Part shown: positions 22,986-31,952 of the stretch, in pieces | Position numbering within the stretch: the stretch's first letter is position 1 | How the letters are laid out: the number at the start of each line of letters is the position of its first letter | Source of the DNA: Actinoplanes palleronii | GTDB lineage: Bacteria > Actinomycetota > Actinomycetes > Mycobacteriales > Micromonosporaceae | Length of the DNA stretch: 55,991 nt | Reading direction: 5' to 3' | NCBI RefSeq assembly: GCF_016862315.1 | Contig: NZ_BOMS01000126.1 | Location: forward strand, 1-55,991 | Notes under the pieces: generated by a model | The model's input: the letters and a program-made list of their open reading frames with translations, nothing else | Database searches by the model: none | Told to the model about the DNA's origin: nothing | Made by a program: the position numbers and the translations under genes

Positions 22986-25010
22986 TCAGGGTTGTGGGCG
23001 TTGGTCGGACCAGACCTGCCAGAGGGTGGCGTAGGGGCCTGGGCGGGCGGTCAGCTCCTGGTGGGTGCCCTGTTCGACGATGCGGCCGGCGTCCAGGACG
23101 ACGATGCGGTCGGCGGTGGCTGCCTGGGTGAGGCGGTGGGCGACGATCACCGCGGTTCGGCCGGAGAGGGCTGTGGCGGCTACTCGTTCCAGCAGGCGGG
23201 CGCCGGCGCTGCCGGCCTCGGCGGTGGCCTCGTCGAGGATCGCGACCGGGGGATCGGCCAGGATCAGCCGGGCGAAGGCCAGCTGTTGCGCCTGCGCGGC
23301 GGTCACGGTGTGCCCGCCCGAGCCGACCTCGGTCGACATCCCCTCGGGGAGCTGGTCCACCCAGGTCAGGGCGTCGACCGCGGTGAGTGCGGCGCGGACC
23401 TCGTCGTCGGTCGCGGCCGGGCGGGCCAGGCGCAGGTCGTCGGCGAGCGGTCCGGCGAAGACGTGCACTTCCTGGGTGATCAGCACGACCTCGCCGGCCG
23501 GCACGTGGACCGAGCCCGCCGTCGGCTGGTGCACGCCGGCGATCAGCTTGGCCAGGGTGGTCTTGCCGGCGCCGGTGGAGCCGACCACCGCGACCCGCTC
23601 ACCCGGTGCAATGGTGAGATCGATATCGGACAGCACTGGTCGATCCTCCCGATAGGAGAATCCGAGACCCGAGACCCGCACGGCCGGCGAAGCGGCAGGC
23701 AGAGGCTGCGGGATCGCTGTGGCCCCACCACCGGACGACGAGGCAGGCACTACCGATGGCCCGGCCGCCCCCTCGCCGGGCGGTCCGGCAGAGGGCCCGC
23801 CCGATGGCTCGGCGGAAGGCCCGCCCGATGATGCGGCTGCGGGTCCGGTCTGCGGTGCGGCTGCGGGTCCGGTCTGCGGTGCGCCGGCGGAGATGGCCTG
23901 CGGTGCGGCGGCAGAGTCGGCCAGGTCGGCGACGCCGACCAGGCGGTTCAGGCCGGACGCGGCTACCTGGGCGTCGTCGACCAGGGCCAGGGCTACGTTG
24001 ATCGGGTTGAACAGGCCGTGGAAATACAGGGCCGCCGCGGTGGCGGTGCCGATCGAGACGGCATCGGCGCGTACCAGGAAGAAGCCGGTGCTCAGCACCG
24101 CCGTCAAGCCGGCGAACTCGGCCACGTGCAGCCGCGCGTAGAACCGGGTCTGCAACGCCACCCCGCGCAGCAGCAGGTCGACGGCCTCCTGGGACTTGGC
24201 CGCGACCCGGGCGCGGTGCTCGTCGGCGATCCGGAACGCCCGGATGGTCCGCGCCCCGTCGATCGTCGCCAGCAGGTGGTGCTGCTGCGCCGCGACCGCC
24301 ACCCGCTGTGAGGCGTAGAGCGGGCCGGCGCGGCGGGCGTACCAGCGGACCGTGTACACCTGCACCGGCACGGCGATCAGGGCGGCGATCAAAAACCGCC
24401 AGTCCAGGACGGCCATCCCGGCGAGGGTCAGCCCGATGGTCAGCATCGCGCGGCTGAACTCGGGCAGGGCACTGCGGGCCGCCTCGGCGATGGCCGCCAC
24501 GTCGTTGGTGACGCGGGAGGTGAGGTCGCCGGCGCCGGCGCGTTCGACCTGTTCGAGGGGGAGGCGCAGCGCCGAGTCCACGAAGCGTTCCCGCAGCGAG
24601 GCCAGCATGCTCTCGGCGCCCTGGGCGAGCAGTGCCACACCCCAGCCGGCCAGGATCGCCTCGCCGAGCGCGCCGGCCACCAGCCCGGCGCCGATCAGCA
24701 CGATCGCGCCGGTGCTCGCGCCGCTGGACGCCAGGTCGACGATCCGGCCGAGCAGCGGCGGGGTGACGAGGCCGGCGACGGTCCCGGCGACCAGCAGCGC
24801 CAGCGCCACGGTCATCCGCCCACGCTGCGGCCGCAGCAGGCGGCGAAGCTCCGCCAAAGTCCGCCGTCCGGTAGCCACCGGCAGCAAGACTTGTCCTGAT
24901 AAATCCGACAAAGAGGCTGCGCTCGACGGCGAGGGGCTCACCAACGCGGACGCCGACGGTGAAGAGCCTGCCGGGGAGGAGGCCGACGGTAGGGGAGTAG
25001 GAGTTGTCAC
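22986..25010 (-). CDS. ABC exporter-fold subunit with intact Walker A/B, degenerate signature
   Basis: About 674 residues from GTG 25010, overlapping the stop of the previous ABC gene (GTGA). Residues about 1-60 are a Ser/Pro-rich leader, then six membrane helices (MTVALALLVAGTVAGLVTPP onward). A long Pro/Gly/Ser/Ala-rich linker (about residues 355-430) precedes the nucleotide-binding domain. Walker A is VGSTGAGKTT, Walker B VAILDEATAEAG, and the H-loop VIVAHRLT, all normal. The signature is VTAAQAQQ instead of LSGGQ. It pairs with the gene at 25007, which has the opposite defects. It probably forms a heterodimer moving a siderophore, either out or, as in IrtAB-type systems, in. Confidence 0.85.
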   Translation of the reverse strand: MTTPTPLPSASSPAGSSPSASALVSPSPSSAASLSDLSGQVLLPVATGRRTLAELRRLLRPQRGRMTVALALLVAGTVAGLVTPPLLGRIVDLASSGASTGAIVLIGAGLVAGALGEAILAGWGVALLAQGAESMLASLRERFVDSALRLPLEQVERAGAGDLTSRVTNDVAAIAEAARSALPEFSRAMLTIGLTLAGMAVLDWRFLIAALIAVPVQVYTVRWYARRAGPLYASQRVAVAAQQHHLLATIDGARTIRAFRIADEHRARVAAKSQEAVDLLLRGVALQTRFYARLHVAEFAGLTAVLSTGFFLVRADAVSIGTATAAALYFHGLFNPINVALALVDDAQVAASGLNRLVGVADLADSAAAPQAISAGAPQTGPAAAPQTGPAAASSGGPSAEPSGGPSAGPPGEGAAGPSVVPASSSGGGATAIPQPLPAASPAVRVSGLGFSYREDRPVLSDIDLTIAPGERVAVVGSTGAGKTTLAKLIAGVHQPTAGSVHVPAGEVVLITQEVHVFAGPLADDLRLARPAATDDEVRAALTAVDALTWVDQLPEGMSTEVGSGGHTVTAAQAQQLAFARLILADPPVAILDEATAEAGSAGARLLERVAATALSGRTAVIVAHRLTQAATADRIVVLDAGRIVEQGTHQELTARPGPYATLWQVWSDQRPQP
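23785..23885. repeat. 24-bp repeats encoding the linker of the ABC subunit
   Basis: Units of 24 bases recur in this stretch (for example starting at 23833 and 23857). Each encodes eight residues of the type A-A-P-Q-T-G-P-A, and related units follow. The expansion lies between the membrane domain and the nucleotide-binding domain and keeps the frame. Confidence 0.7.
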
Positions 25011-26638
25011 GCCAGCACCGTTCCTCGGTAGGTCTCGTCGCGGGTGACCAGCTCCAGATGTGTGCCCGAAGCGCACACCGCCCCGTCGTCCACCAGCACC
25101 ACCCGATCAGCGACGGCCAGCAGGGCCGGGCTCGTCGTCACCAGCACCGTCGTCCGCCCGGCCCGCATCCCGCGCAGCCGGCCCGCGATCCGCGCCTCGG
25201 TCACCGCGTCCACCGCGGTCGTCGGGTCGTGCACCACCAGCACCGCAGGCTCCGCGGCGAGGGATCGGGCCAACGCCACCCGCTGCCGCTGCCCGCCGGA
25301 AAGCGTGCGTGCCTCAAAAGTCGAGTCCGGCAACGACCGGGCCACCTCGTCCGCGTCGGCCGCGATCATCGCCGCGTCCACCACCTCCGCGGAGGCGCGC
25401 CCGGCTAGCGAGATCGCCCCGCGCAGCGTCCCGTCGAACAGGTCGGTGTGGTGGTCGGTGGCCAGCAGCACCGAGCGCAGGTCGGCCGGTGCCAGCGACG
25501 ACAGCGCCACCCCGTCCAGCGTGACCTCGCCCTCGGCGGGATCGTGGGAACGGCCGAGCAGCCGGACCAGTTCCATGGCGAGGGCCGGATCGGTGGTCAC
25601 CACGCCGAGCATCTCGCCGGGCGCGACGGTCAGGTCGAGCGTGCTCACCCGTACCCGCAAAGCTCCTGACGCCGGGATCACCGGGACGGCCTCGCCTCCC
25701 GGCACCGCCTCGGGCGCCGCGAGAACCGCCGCGATCCGGCGGGCCGACGCGCGGCCCTGCGCGAGGTCCGCGCCCACCCAGCCGAACGTCGACATCGGCC
25801 CGACCAGGAACTGCGCCAGGCCGACCGACGAGATCAGCTGACCGACGGTCAGGTCGCCACGGACCGCGAGGAGGCCGCCGGTCACCGCGATCACCGCGAG
25901 GAACAGACCGCTCAGACTGAGAACCAGACTTTGGTACGCCGATTCAGCGCGGGCCGCGTGCACCGTGGCGGCCAACGCCGACCGGCTGCGCTCCCGATAG
26001 CGGGCGACCGCGGCCTGCTCGGCGCGCAACCCCTTCACCACGCGGAGCCCGGCGACCAGGTCGGCGGCCACCCCGGACGCCTGTGCGGCATGTTCCTGTT
26101 CGGTCTCGCTGCGCGCCTCGAGGGGTTTGCCGATCAGCCGGGTGAGCACCATCAGCGGTGGCGTCCCGAGCAGCACGAGCAGGCCCAGCGGCAGCGACAC
26201 CGAGAGCAGCAGCACCGCCCCGACCAGCACCGCGCCCACCGCGGCGATGCCGAAGATGACGGCGACGGCGACCGCGCCGACCCGGGCCGCGTCACCCGTC
26301 GCGACCGACACCAGCGCACCGGGCAGCCGATCAGTTTCGGCCCCGCCGCGGTCGTGCAGCACCCGCTGGGTGACCCGCATCCGCAGGTCGTGCGCGGCCT
26401 GCTCGGAGGCGCGTTCACTGCTCCGGGCCGCATACCGGAAGCTATAGCTGAGTCCCAGGTAGACCGCGCCGAGCACACCCAGCCAGAGCGCCAGGTCACC
26501 GACGCCGCCGGCCACCGCGCGGTCGATGATCACGCCGATCAGGAACGGTACGGCCGCCTCGCCGGCCTGCCACGACGTGGCGAGCAGGGTGCCCAGCGCG
26601 ATGGCGCGGCGCTGCGGGGCGAGCGCGCTGCGGATCAC
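25007..26638 (-). CDS. ABC exporter-fold subunit with degenerate Walker motifs, intact signature
   Basis: About 543 residues from GTG 26638, overlapping the stop of the siderophore ATPase gene (GTGA). Six membrane helices are followed by a nucleotide-binding domain. The Walker A position reads VVTTDPALAMEL, with no GxxGxGKS/T. Walker B is VLVVHDPTTAVDA, with the catalytic Glu replaced, and the H-loop His is replaced (VLVTTSPALL). The signature LSGGQRQRVALARSL is intact. The protein can therefore contribute only the signature half of the active ATP site. Partnering with the gene at 22986 gives one canonical and one dead site, as in many heterodimeric exporters. Confidence 0.88.
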   Translation of the reverse strand: MIRSALAPQRRAIALGTLLATSWQAGEAAVPFLIGVIIDRAVAGGVGDLALWLGVLGAVYLGLSYSFRYAARSSERASEQAAHDLRMRVTQRVLHDRGGAETDRLPGALVSVATGDAARVGAVAVAVIFGIAAVGAVLVGAVLLLSVSLPLGLLVLLGTPPLMVLTRLIGKPLEARSETEQEHAAQASGVAADLVAGLRVVKGLRAEQAAVARYRERSRSALAATVHAARAESAYQSLVLSLSGLFLAVIAVTGGLLAVRGDLTVGQLISSVGLAQFLVGPMSTFGWVGADLAQGRASARRIAAVLAAPEAVPGGEAVPVIPASGALRVRVSTLDLTVAPGEMLGVVTTDPALAMELVRLLGRSHDPAEGEVTLDGVALSSLAPADLRSVLLATDHHTDLFDGTLRGAISLAGRASAEVVDAAMIAADADEVARSLPDSTFEARTLSGGQRQRVALARSLAAEPAVLVVHDPTTAVDAVTEARIAGRLRGMRAGRTTVLVTTSPALLAVADRVVLVDDGAVCASGTHLELVTRDETYRGTVLA

Positions 26639-27459
26639 GCGGTGGCCGCTTGACGCGTACGGGAGAGGCGCCGGCGCCGGCGGTCGGCCGGAACCACCAT
26701 CGGGGTCCCGGTCTCCGGGTCGTCGATCACCCGGCACGGCATCGCGAAGACCTCCTCGACCAGCTCCGCGGTCATCACCTCGGCGGGCGGGCCCTGCGCG
26801 AGCACCGTCCCGGCCTTCATCACGATCAGCTCGGTGGCGTAGCGGCAGGCGTGGTTGAGGTCGTGCAGCACCGCGACCACGGTCCGGCCGTCCTCGTGCA
26901 GCTCCGCGCAGAGGTCGAGCACCTCGAACTGGTGGGACAGATCGAGGAACGTGGTCGGCTCGTCGAGCAGCAGGATCGGGGTCTGCTGGGCGAGGGCCAT
27001 GGCCAGCCAGACCCGCTGCCGCTGCCCGCCGGAGAGCTCGTCGACGAACCGGTCGGCCAGGTCGGCCACCTCGGTCAGCCGCATCGCGTCGGCGACCGCG
27101 GCCTCGTCCTCGGCGGACCACTGCTTGAGCATCCGCTGGTGGGCGAAGCGGCCCCGGGCGACGAGCTCCTCGACCACGATCCCGCCGGGCACGCTCGGTG
27201 ACTGCGGGAGCATGCCGAGCTGGCGGGCGACGTGCTTCGACGGGTAGGACATGATCTCCTTCCCGTCCAGGTGGACCGCGCCGGCCTGCGGTTTCAGGAT
27301 CCGGGCGAGGGCCTTGAGCAGGGTGGACTTGCCGCACGCGTTCGGGCCGACGATCACCGTGAACGAGCCGTCGGTGATCTGCACGCCGAGGTGCTCGGCG
27401 ACGACCCGTCCGTCGTACCCCAGGGTGAGATCTTCTGCCCGTAGCCGTGAGCCGATCAT
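26635..27459 (-). CDS. Iron-siderophore ABC transporter ATP-binding protein (FecE-like)
   Basis: A 274-residue ATPase. Walker A is GPNACGKST (the Ala-Cys form is usual in Fe-siderophore ATPases), the signature LSGGQRQRVWLAMAL, Walker B ILLLDEPTTFLD, and the H-loop VLHDLNHA. It starts at ATG 27459, overlapping the permease stop (ATGA), and its own stop overlaps the ABC subunit start. It energises uptake by the two FecCD permeases upstream. The C-terminus is Arg-rich (ADRRRRRLSRTRQ). Confidence 0.92.
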   Translation of the reverse strand: MIGSRLRAEDLTLGYDGRVVAEHLGVQITDGSFTVIVGPNACGKSTLLKALARILKPQAGAVHLDGKEIMSYPSKHVARQLGMLPQSPSVPGGIVVEELVARGRFAHQRMLKQWSAEDEAAVADAMRLTEVADLADRFVDELSGGQRQRVWLAMALAQQTPILLLDEPTTFLDLSHQFEVLDLCAELHEDGRTVVAVLHDLNHACRYATELIVMKAGTVLAQGPPAEVMTAELVEEVFAMPCRVIDDPETGTPMVVPADRRRRRLSRTRQAATA

Positions 27460-28475
27460 CGGTTTCTCCGTTGGAAGAACAGCAACCAGGACAGATAGAC
27501 GCCGCCGAGGGCGGCCGTGACGATACCCACCGGTACGTCGTTGGCGGGCAGCGCGTGCTGCGCGACCCAGTCGCCCGCGGTCAGCAGCGCCGCACCCATC
27601 GCCGCTGCGGGCAGCACCCCGGCCCGCGGTGAACGGCTCAGCCGGGCGGCGATCGGCGGCGCGGCCAGCGCGACGAACGCGATCGGACCGGCCGCCGCGG
27701 TCGCACCGGCTGCCAGCCCGACGGCGGCGAGGGCCAGCACGGCGCGGCTGCGCTGCACCGGCACCCCGTGCAGCACCGCGATCTCGTCGCCGAGCGTCAG
27801 CATGGTCAGGTGCCGGCCGTAGTAGAGGACCAGCGGCAGCAGCACCACGACCGTGACGGCCACGATGGTCACCTCGGTCCAGGTGCGCCCGTTCACGCTG
27901 CCGATCAGCCAGACCTGCGCGGCGATCGCCTCGTCCAGGTGACTGCGATAGATCAGGTACGAGTTCGCCGCGTCCAGCAGCGCGGACACCCCGATGCCCA
28001 TCAGCACCAGGCGGAACGGCTGGGTGCCGCGCCGGAACGCGAGCAGGTAGATCACCACCGAGGTGACCACGCAGCCGATGATCGCGCCGGCCGCCACCTG
28101 GACCCCGCCGCCGCCCAGGACCAGCATCACGATCAGCGCTCCGGACGCCGCGCCGACGGTCAGGCCGACGAAGTCCGGGCTGCCCAGCGGGTTGCGGGTC
28201 AGTCCCTGGAAGACCGTGCCGCTGGCGCCCAGGGCCGCACCGACCAGCAGCGTGGTCAGCACCCGGGGCAGGCGCAGCTGGTAGACGATGAAGTCGGTGC
28301 CGGCGTCACCCCGGCCGCCCAGGCTGCGCAGCACGTCGGCGACCGGCACCGGGAAGTCGCCGGTGGTCAGGTTGACCAGGGCGACGGCGAGCGCGATCAG
28401 CAGCAGGACGGCGCCGACGGCCAGCGAGCGCGGGTGCACCCGGATCGAGAGGCCGCCGGCCCGGAGAGTGATCAC
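27456..28475 (-). CDS. FecCD-type iron-siderophore permease, second subunit
   Basis: About 339 residues from GTG 28475, overlapping the first permease's stop (GTGA). The FecCD fold is clear: LRLPRVLTTLLVGAALGASG near residue 65, VFQGLTRNPLGSPDFVGLT, and the cytoplasmic coupling region (LGDEIAVLHGVPV, then APPIAARLSRSP). About nine to ten membrane segments are seen. It forms a heterodimeric channel with the protein at 28472. Codons upstream of 28475 in this frame lie in the other permease and are not coding. Confidence 0.92.
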   Translation of the reverse strand: MITLRAGGLSIRVHPRSLAVGAVLLLIALAVALVNLTTGDFPVPVADVLRSLGGRGDAGTDFIVYQLRLPRVLTTLLVGAALGASGTVFQGLTRNPLGSPDFVGLTVGAASGALIVMLVLGGGGVQVAAGAIIGCVVTSVVIYLLAFRRGTQPFRLVLMGIGVSALLDAANSYLIYRSHLDEAIAAQVWLIGSVNGRTWTEVTIVAVTVVVLLPLVLYYGRHLTMLTLGDEIAVLHGVPVQRSRAVLALAAVGLAAGATAAAGPIAFVALAAPPIAARLSRSPRAGVLPAAAMGAALLTAGDWVAQHALPANDVPVGIVTAALGGVYLSWLLFFQRRNR

Positions 28476-29512
28476 AGTTCGCTCAGTTTCCGCCGGCGGC
28501 ACAGCGCGATGAACAGGGGAGCGCCGAGGAACGCGGTGACCACACCGACCGGCAGCTCGGCCGGCGCGACGAGCACCCGGCCCAGCACGTCCGAGGCGAG
28601 CAGCAGGGCCGGCCCGAGGATCAGCGAGTAGGCCAGGATCCAGCGCAGGTCGGCGCCGGCGAGCAACCGGGCCGCGTACGGCACGGCCAGCCCGAGGAAC
28701 CAGATCGGGCCGCACGCCGCGGTGGCCGCCCCGCAGAGCAGGGTGACCGCGAGGATACCGAGCGCGCGGATCCGTCCCGGGTGCGCGCCCAACGCGGCCG
28801 CCGACTCGTCGCCGAGGCTCAGCGCGTTCAGCTGCCGGCCCAGTGCCAGCGCGACCAGCACCCCGAGGATCAGGAACGGCGCGAGCTGCACCAGGGTGTC
28901 GCGTTCCCGGTCGGCCAGCGAACCGACGTCCCAGTGCCGGTACCTGTCGAACGCCGCCCGGTTGGTGACCAGCACCGCCCAGATGATCGCGCCGAGCACC
29001 GAGGTGAGGCTGACCCCGGCGAGCACCAGGCGTTCCGGGGTGACCCGGCCGGAACCGCCGAGCCCGAACACCGCCGCCGAGACGAGCGCCGCGCCGATGA
29101 ACGCGAACCAGACGTAGCCGGTGGCCGAGCCGATCCCGAGGAACGCGACCGCGACCACCACGCCGGTCGACGCGCCGAGGCTGACACCGAGCAGGCCGGG
29201 TTCGGCGAGCGGGTTGCGGGTGAGTGCCTGCATGACCGTGCCGGCCAGCCCGAGCGCGGCGCCGACCCCGATGCCGAGCAGGGTTCGGGGCAGCCGCAGC
29301 TGGTGGACGATGTCGGAGGCCGCGCTGTCGTCCGGGTGCCACAGCACCTGCCAGACGATGCCCGGGCCGAGGGTGCGGCTGCCGACCGCGACGCTCAGCA
29401 CGATTGCCGTGGCGAGCACGGCCGCCCCGATGCCGAGACTGATCCAACGTCTGGCCGCGCGGGTCGAGGCCACCGATGGTACGTCGGTGACCTGCGTCAA
29501 CGTGGACTCCAT
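28472..29512 (-). CDS. FecCD-type iron-siderophore permease, first subunit
   Basis: A 346-residue permease. It shows a short cytoplasmic N-terminus, LRLPRTLLGIGVGAALGLAG, VMQALTRNPLAEPGLLGVS, and a coupling region LGDESAAALGAHPGRIRALG. It is the first gene of the minus-strand operon. An iron-box-like site (29530-29548) lies 17 bases upstream of the start, where it would cover the promoter. Repression by an IdeR/DmdR-type regulator when iron is plentiful is therefore likely. It diverges from the substrate-binding lipoprotein gene. Confidence 0.92.
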   Translation of the reverse strand: MESTLTQVTDVPSVASTRAARRWISLGIGAAVLATAIVLSVAVGSRTLGPGIVWQVLWHPDDSAASDIVHQLRLPRTLLGIGVGAALGLAGTVMQALTRNPLAEPGLLGVSLGASTGVVVAVAFLGIGSATGYVWFAFIGAALVSAAVFGLGGSGRVTPERLVLAGVSLTSVLGAIIWAVLVTNRAAFDRYRHWDVGSLADRERDTLVQLAPFLILGVLVALALGRQLNALSLGDESAAALGAHPGRIRALGILAVTLLCGAATAACGPIWFLGLAVPYAARLLAGADLRWILAYSLILGPALLLASDVLGRVLVAPAELPVGVVTAFLGAPLFIALCRRRKLSEL

Positions 29513-29529
29513 GCACCCCGCCCCGTCAG

Positions 29530-29548
29530 TAAGGTGAGGCTAACCTAC
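29530..29548. promoter_or_regulatory. IdeR/DmdR iron box upstream of the permease operon
   Basis: The site TAAGGTGAGGCTAACCTAC matches 16 of 19 bases of the consensus TTAGGTTAGGCTAACCTAA for DtxR-family iron repressors. Its location immediately upstream of a siderophore permease operon fits function. Confidence 0.8.
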
Positions 29549-29650
29549 AGGTCCGGTCGTCGGCGGCACGCCGGCGGTCCGCAACAGCCGCAGCCAGGAG
29601 TCGCGGTCATCCGGCCATGATGGCGCATCCGGCACACCGGAGTGAGTTAG

Positions 29651-29669
29651 GAAGGTAAGCCTAACCTAC
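29651..29669. promoter_or_regulatory. IdeR/DmdR iron box upstream of the binding protein gene
   Basis: The site GAAGGTAAGCCTAACCTAC matches 14 of 19 consensus positions, including the conserved CTAACCTA half. It lies 34 bases upstream of the lipoprotein start, so the divergent gene is probably co-regulated by iron. Confidence 0.7.
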
Positions 29670-29703
29670 ACTGCAGTCCTCTCAGTTCAGAAAGGGATCT
29701 GCC

Positions 29704-30738
29704 GTGCGGCGACTCCTCTCCCTGGCCACGGCCGGGGTCATCCTTCTCGTGGCCGGTTGCGGTCCCAACTCCGCCAACGACACGGCCGAACCCTCGTCCT
29801 CGTCGGCGGCCGGCGCCACCGGGTTCCCGGTCTCGCTGGAGCACAAGTTCGGCACCACCACCGTCGCGGCCGAGCCGAAGCGGATCGTCACGGTCGGCCT
29901 GGTCGAGCAGGACGCCCTGCTCGCGCTCGGCGTCGTGCCGACCGCGACCACCGAGTGGTTCGGCGAGAAGCCCGGCGCGATCTGGCCGTGGGCCGAGGCC
30001 GCGCTCGGCTCGGCGCCCAAGCCGCAGGTGCTGACCAGCACCGACGGCGTCCAGTTCGAGAAGGTCGCGGCGCTGCGCCCGGACCTGATCCTGGCGATCT
30101 ATTCCGGACTGACCGCCGAGGACTACGCCACCTTGTCGAAGATCGCGCCGACCGTCGCGCAGCCCAAGGACACCGTCGACTACGGCGTCGGCTGGCAGGA
30201 CCTGACCCGTACGGTCGGCGCCGCCGTCGGGCGCAAGGACCAGGCGGAGAAACTGGTCACCGACACCGAGGCGACGTTCGCCGCGGTCCGCCAGGCGCAC
30301 CCGGAGTTCGCCGGCAAGACCGGCATGATGGCGATGACCTGGGAGGGCTACTACGTCTACGGCCCGCAGGATCCGCGCGCCCGGTTCCTGACCGACCTGG
30401 GCTTCACGCTCCCGGCCGGCCTGGCCGAGGTGACCGGCAAGGAGTTCGGCGCGAACCTGTCCAAGGAACGCACCGACATGCTCGACACCGACCTGCTGAT
30501 CTGGCTGGTCGACGCGTACGCCAAGGACAAGGCGAAGGTCCAGGCCGACCCGCTCTACGCCAAGCTCGGTGTCACGACCGAGGGCCGGGACATCTACCTG
30601 GAGAACGGTGAGCTGGTCGGCGGGGCCACCTCGTTCATCACCGTGCTGAGCCTGCCGTTCCTGCTGGAAAAGCTGGTCCCGCAGCTGTCCGCCGCGGTCG
30701 ACGGCGACCCGGCCACCGCGGTGCAGCGCGCGAGCTGA
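29704..30738 (+). CDS. Iron-siderophore ABC transporter substrate-binding lipoprotein
   Basis: A 344-residue protein. The signal peptide ends in the lipobox LVAGC with Cys19, followed by a Ser/Ala-rich tether. The body matches FecB/FepB-type binding proteins: PKRIVTVGLVEQDALLALG, RPDLILAIYSGLTAEDY, WQDLTRTVGAAVGRKDQAE, and NLSKERTDMLDTDLLIWL. It is anchored outside the membrane and delivers ferric siderophore to the FecCD permeases of the divergent operon. Iron regulation is indicated by the box at 29651. It converges with the AAC(3)-family gene, with one base between the stops. Confidence 0.92.
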   Translation: MRRLLSLATAGVILLVAGCGPNSANDTAEPSSSSAAGATGFPVSLEHKFGTTTVAAEPKRIVTVGLVEQDALLALGVVPTATTEWFGEKPGAIWPWAEAALGSAPKPQVLTSTDGVQFEKVAALRPDLILAIYSGLTAEDYATLSKIAPTVAQPKDTVDYGVGWQDLTRTVGAAVGRKDQAEKLVTDTEATFAAVRQAHPEFAGKTGMMAMTWEGYYVYGPQDPRARFLTDLGFTLPAGLAEVTGKEFGANLSKERTDMLDTDLLIWLVDAYAKDKAKVQADPLYAKLGVTTEGRDIYLENGELVGGATSFITVLSLPFLLEKLVPQLSAAVDGDPATAVQRAS

Positions 30739-30739
30739 G

Positions 30740-31537
30740 TCAGAGCGTCCTCCCTGGTCGGCTTCCCATCCACCCGGTGGCGAAGTCGACCAGGTCGCGT
30801 TGCGGCATCAGCCGGGCCTCGGCCTCGCCGACCGTACCGACCGTGACCGCGCCGGTCGCCTCGAAGGCCGCGCCTATCTCATCGAAATCGGTCACGTCTT
30901 GATCCGCCGCGACCCAGGTCGCCCAGTACGCCGTGCCGTCGCGCCCCCGCACCGACGAGCCGTAGTCGGCCATCGGCGCCAGCTCCTGCCGGCTCTCCGC
31001 CAGATGCAGCGACGAGTTGCGGTGGTGCCCGCATCCGAGCAACAAGACTTTTCCGTACGAACGGTAGACCGCCCCCACCGGCGACCGTTCGCCGAACGGC
31101 TCGTCCAGCGGATGGTCGTCGGTCATCGCCACGGCCCGCGCCCCGAGCGCGGCGAACGACACCTGCGGATGCTCGCTGCGCCGGGCCCCAGGCCAGCAGC
31201 GCACCGTCTCCGGCAGGATCCCCACCCACTGACTCGGGGTGCGCAGCGGATCGAACCCGGGACTCTGCGCCCGGATGATCGGCCACCAGTCGGCCGGCAC
31301 CGGCGGTTTGCTCCAGTCCACCGGGTCGGTGTTGGACGGTGTGTGGGTCGGTACGACCAGGGTGCCCTTGCGCCCGAGCACGTCGAGCAGGGCCTGCACC
31401 ACCGCCTGCACCCCGCCGGCCACGAACCCGATCGCCCGCACCGAGGTGTGCACCAGGACGGTGTCGCCGACCGCGAGCCCGAGGGTGCGCAGATCGTCGG
31501 CGAGCGAGGCGGCGGTATGGGGTTGATCCTGAGTCAC
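30740..31537 (-). CDS. AAC(3)-family aminoglycoside N-acetyltransferase-like protein
   Basis: A 265-residue protein of the Antibiotic_NAT fold. Visible family motifs are VGDTVLVHTSVRAIGFV, KGTLVVPTHTPSNTDP, and VLLLGCGHHRNSSLHLAE. The length is normal. Known members acetylate the 3-amino group of aminoglycosides with acetyl-CoA, but chromosomal actinomycete homologues may have other substrates, so resistance cannot be assumed. It stands apart from biosynthetic genes and converges with the siderophore-binding protein gene. Confidence 0.85.
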   Translation of the reverse strand: MTQDQPHTAASLADDLRTLGLAVGDTVLVHTSVRAIGFVAGGVQAVVQALLDVLGRKGTLVVPTHTPSNTDPVDWSKPPVPADWWPIIRAQSPGFDPLRTPSQWVGILPETVRCWPGARRSEHPQVSFAALGARAVAMTDDHPLDEPFGERSPVGAVYRSYGKVLLLGCGHHRNSSLHLAESRQELAPMADYGSSVRGRDGTAYWATWVAADQDVTDFDEIGAAFEATGAVTVGTVGEAEARLMPQRDLVDFATGWMGSRPGRTL

Positions 31538-31671
31538 CGGGCAAGTATGTCGATGACCGGCTGGTCCCCGCTCGCTACTTTCGGCACGTACCGGGAGATC
31601 GGGAAAGGACCAACGACCCTGCTGGCCAAGACCCCGCGGGATCAGGATGATATCGATGGAAGGAGGTGGCG

Positions 31672-31935
31672 ATGGTCATCGTGGTGCTGTTGTGGCTGGC
31701 CGCGGTCGCCACCGGCGTGTGGGCGATCTGGCCGGTCGCCGCGTCGTCCTCGTCGCCGGCTCCCGACGCGCCGCCGGAGCCGCTGCCGGCTCCGGCCAGC
31801 CTCGAGGGTGTGCTGGCCGGTCAGGTGATCCGCCGGGAGATCACGTGTGGGCAGTACCGGCGGGCTCTGGAACGTCTCGCGATCCGCGACGACGAGCGCC
31901 ACCCGATGTCGGTTCCGGACGACTCGGCGGGCTGA
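31672..31935 (+). CDS. Small membrane protein with SHOCT-like C-terminus
   Basis: An 87-residue protein. The AAGGAGG site (31660-31666) sets the start at ATG 31672. One membrane helix (VIVVLLWLAAVATGVWAIW) is followed by a Pro/Ser-rich linker. The end (LAGQVIRREITCGQYRRALE) resembles the SHOCT motif (short C-terminal, with the L...G.I...EY pattern). SHOCT proteins may mediate oligomerisation. No partner is evident; the kinase gene is on the other strand. Confidence 0.75.
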   Translation: MVIVVLLWLAAVATGVWAIWPVAASSSSPAPDAPPEPLPAPASLEGVLAGQVIRREITCGQYRRALERLAIRDDERHPMSVPDDSAG

Positions 31936-31952
31936 CGCTCGGTGCCGACGGC

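Noticed and set aside
22554..23831. Long plus-strand open frame through the repeat region
   Set aside because: It owes its openness to the 63-base repeats and then runs antisense to the ABC subunit gene, whose domains are unmistakable. No ribosome site or family match was seen.
26639..27337. Apparent N-terminal extension of the 25007 ABC subunit
   Set aside because: The extra residues are the out-of-frame shadow of the FecE-like gene. The GTG at 26638 with a GTGA overlap gives the correct exporter N-terminus.
30740..31537. Clinical-type aminoglycoside resistance gene on a mobile element
   Set aside because: No transposase, integrase, attachment site or composition change surrounds it. The family call is sound but actual resistance is not shown by sequence.
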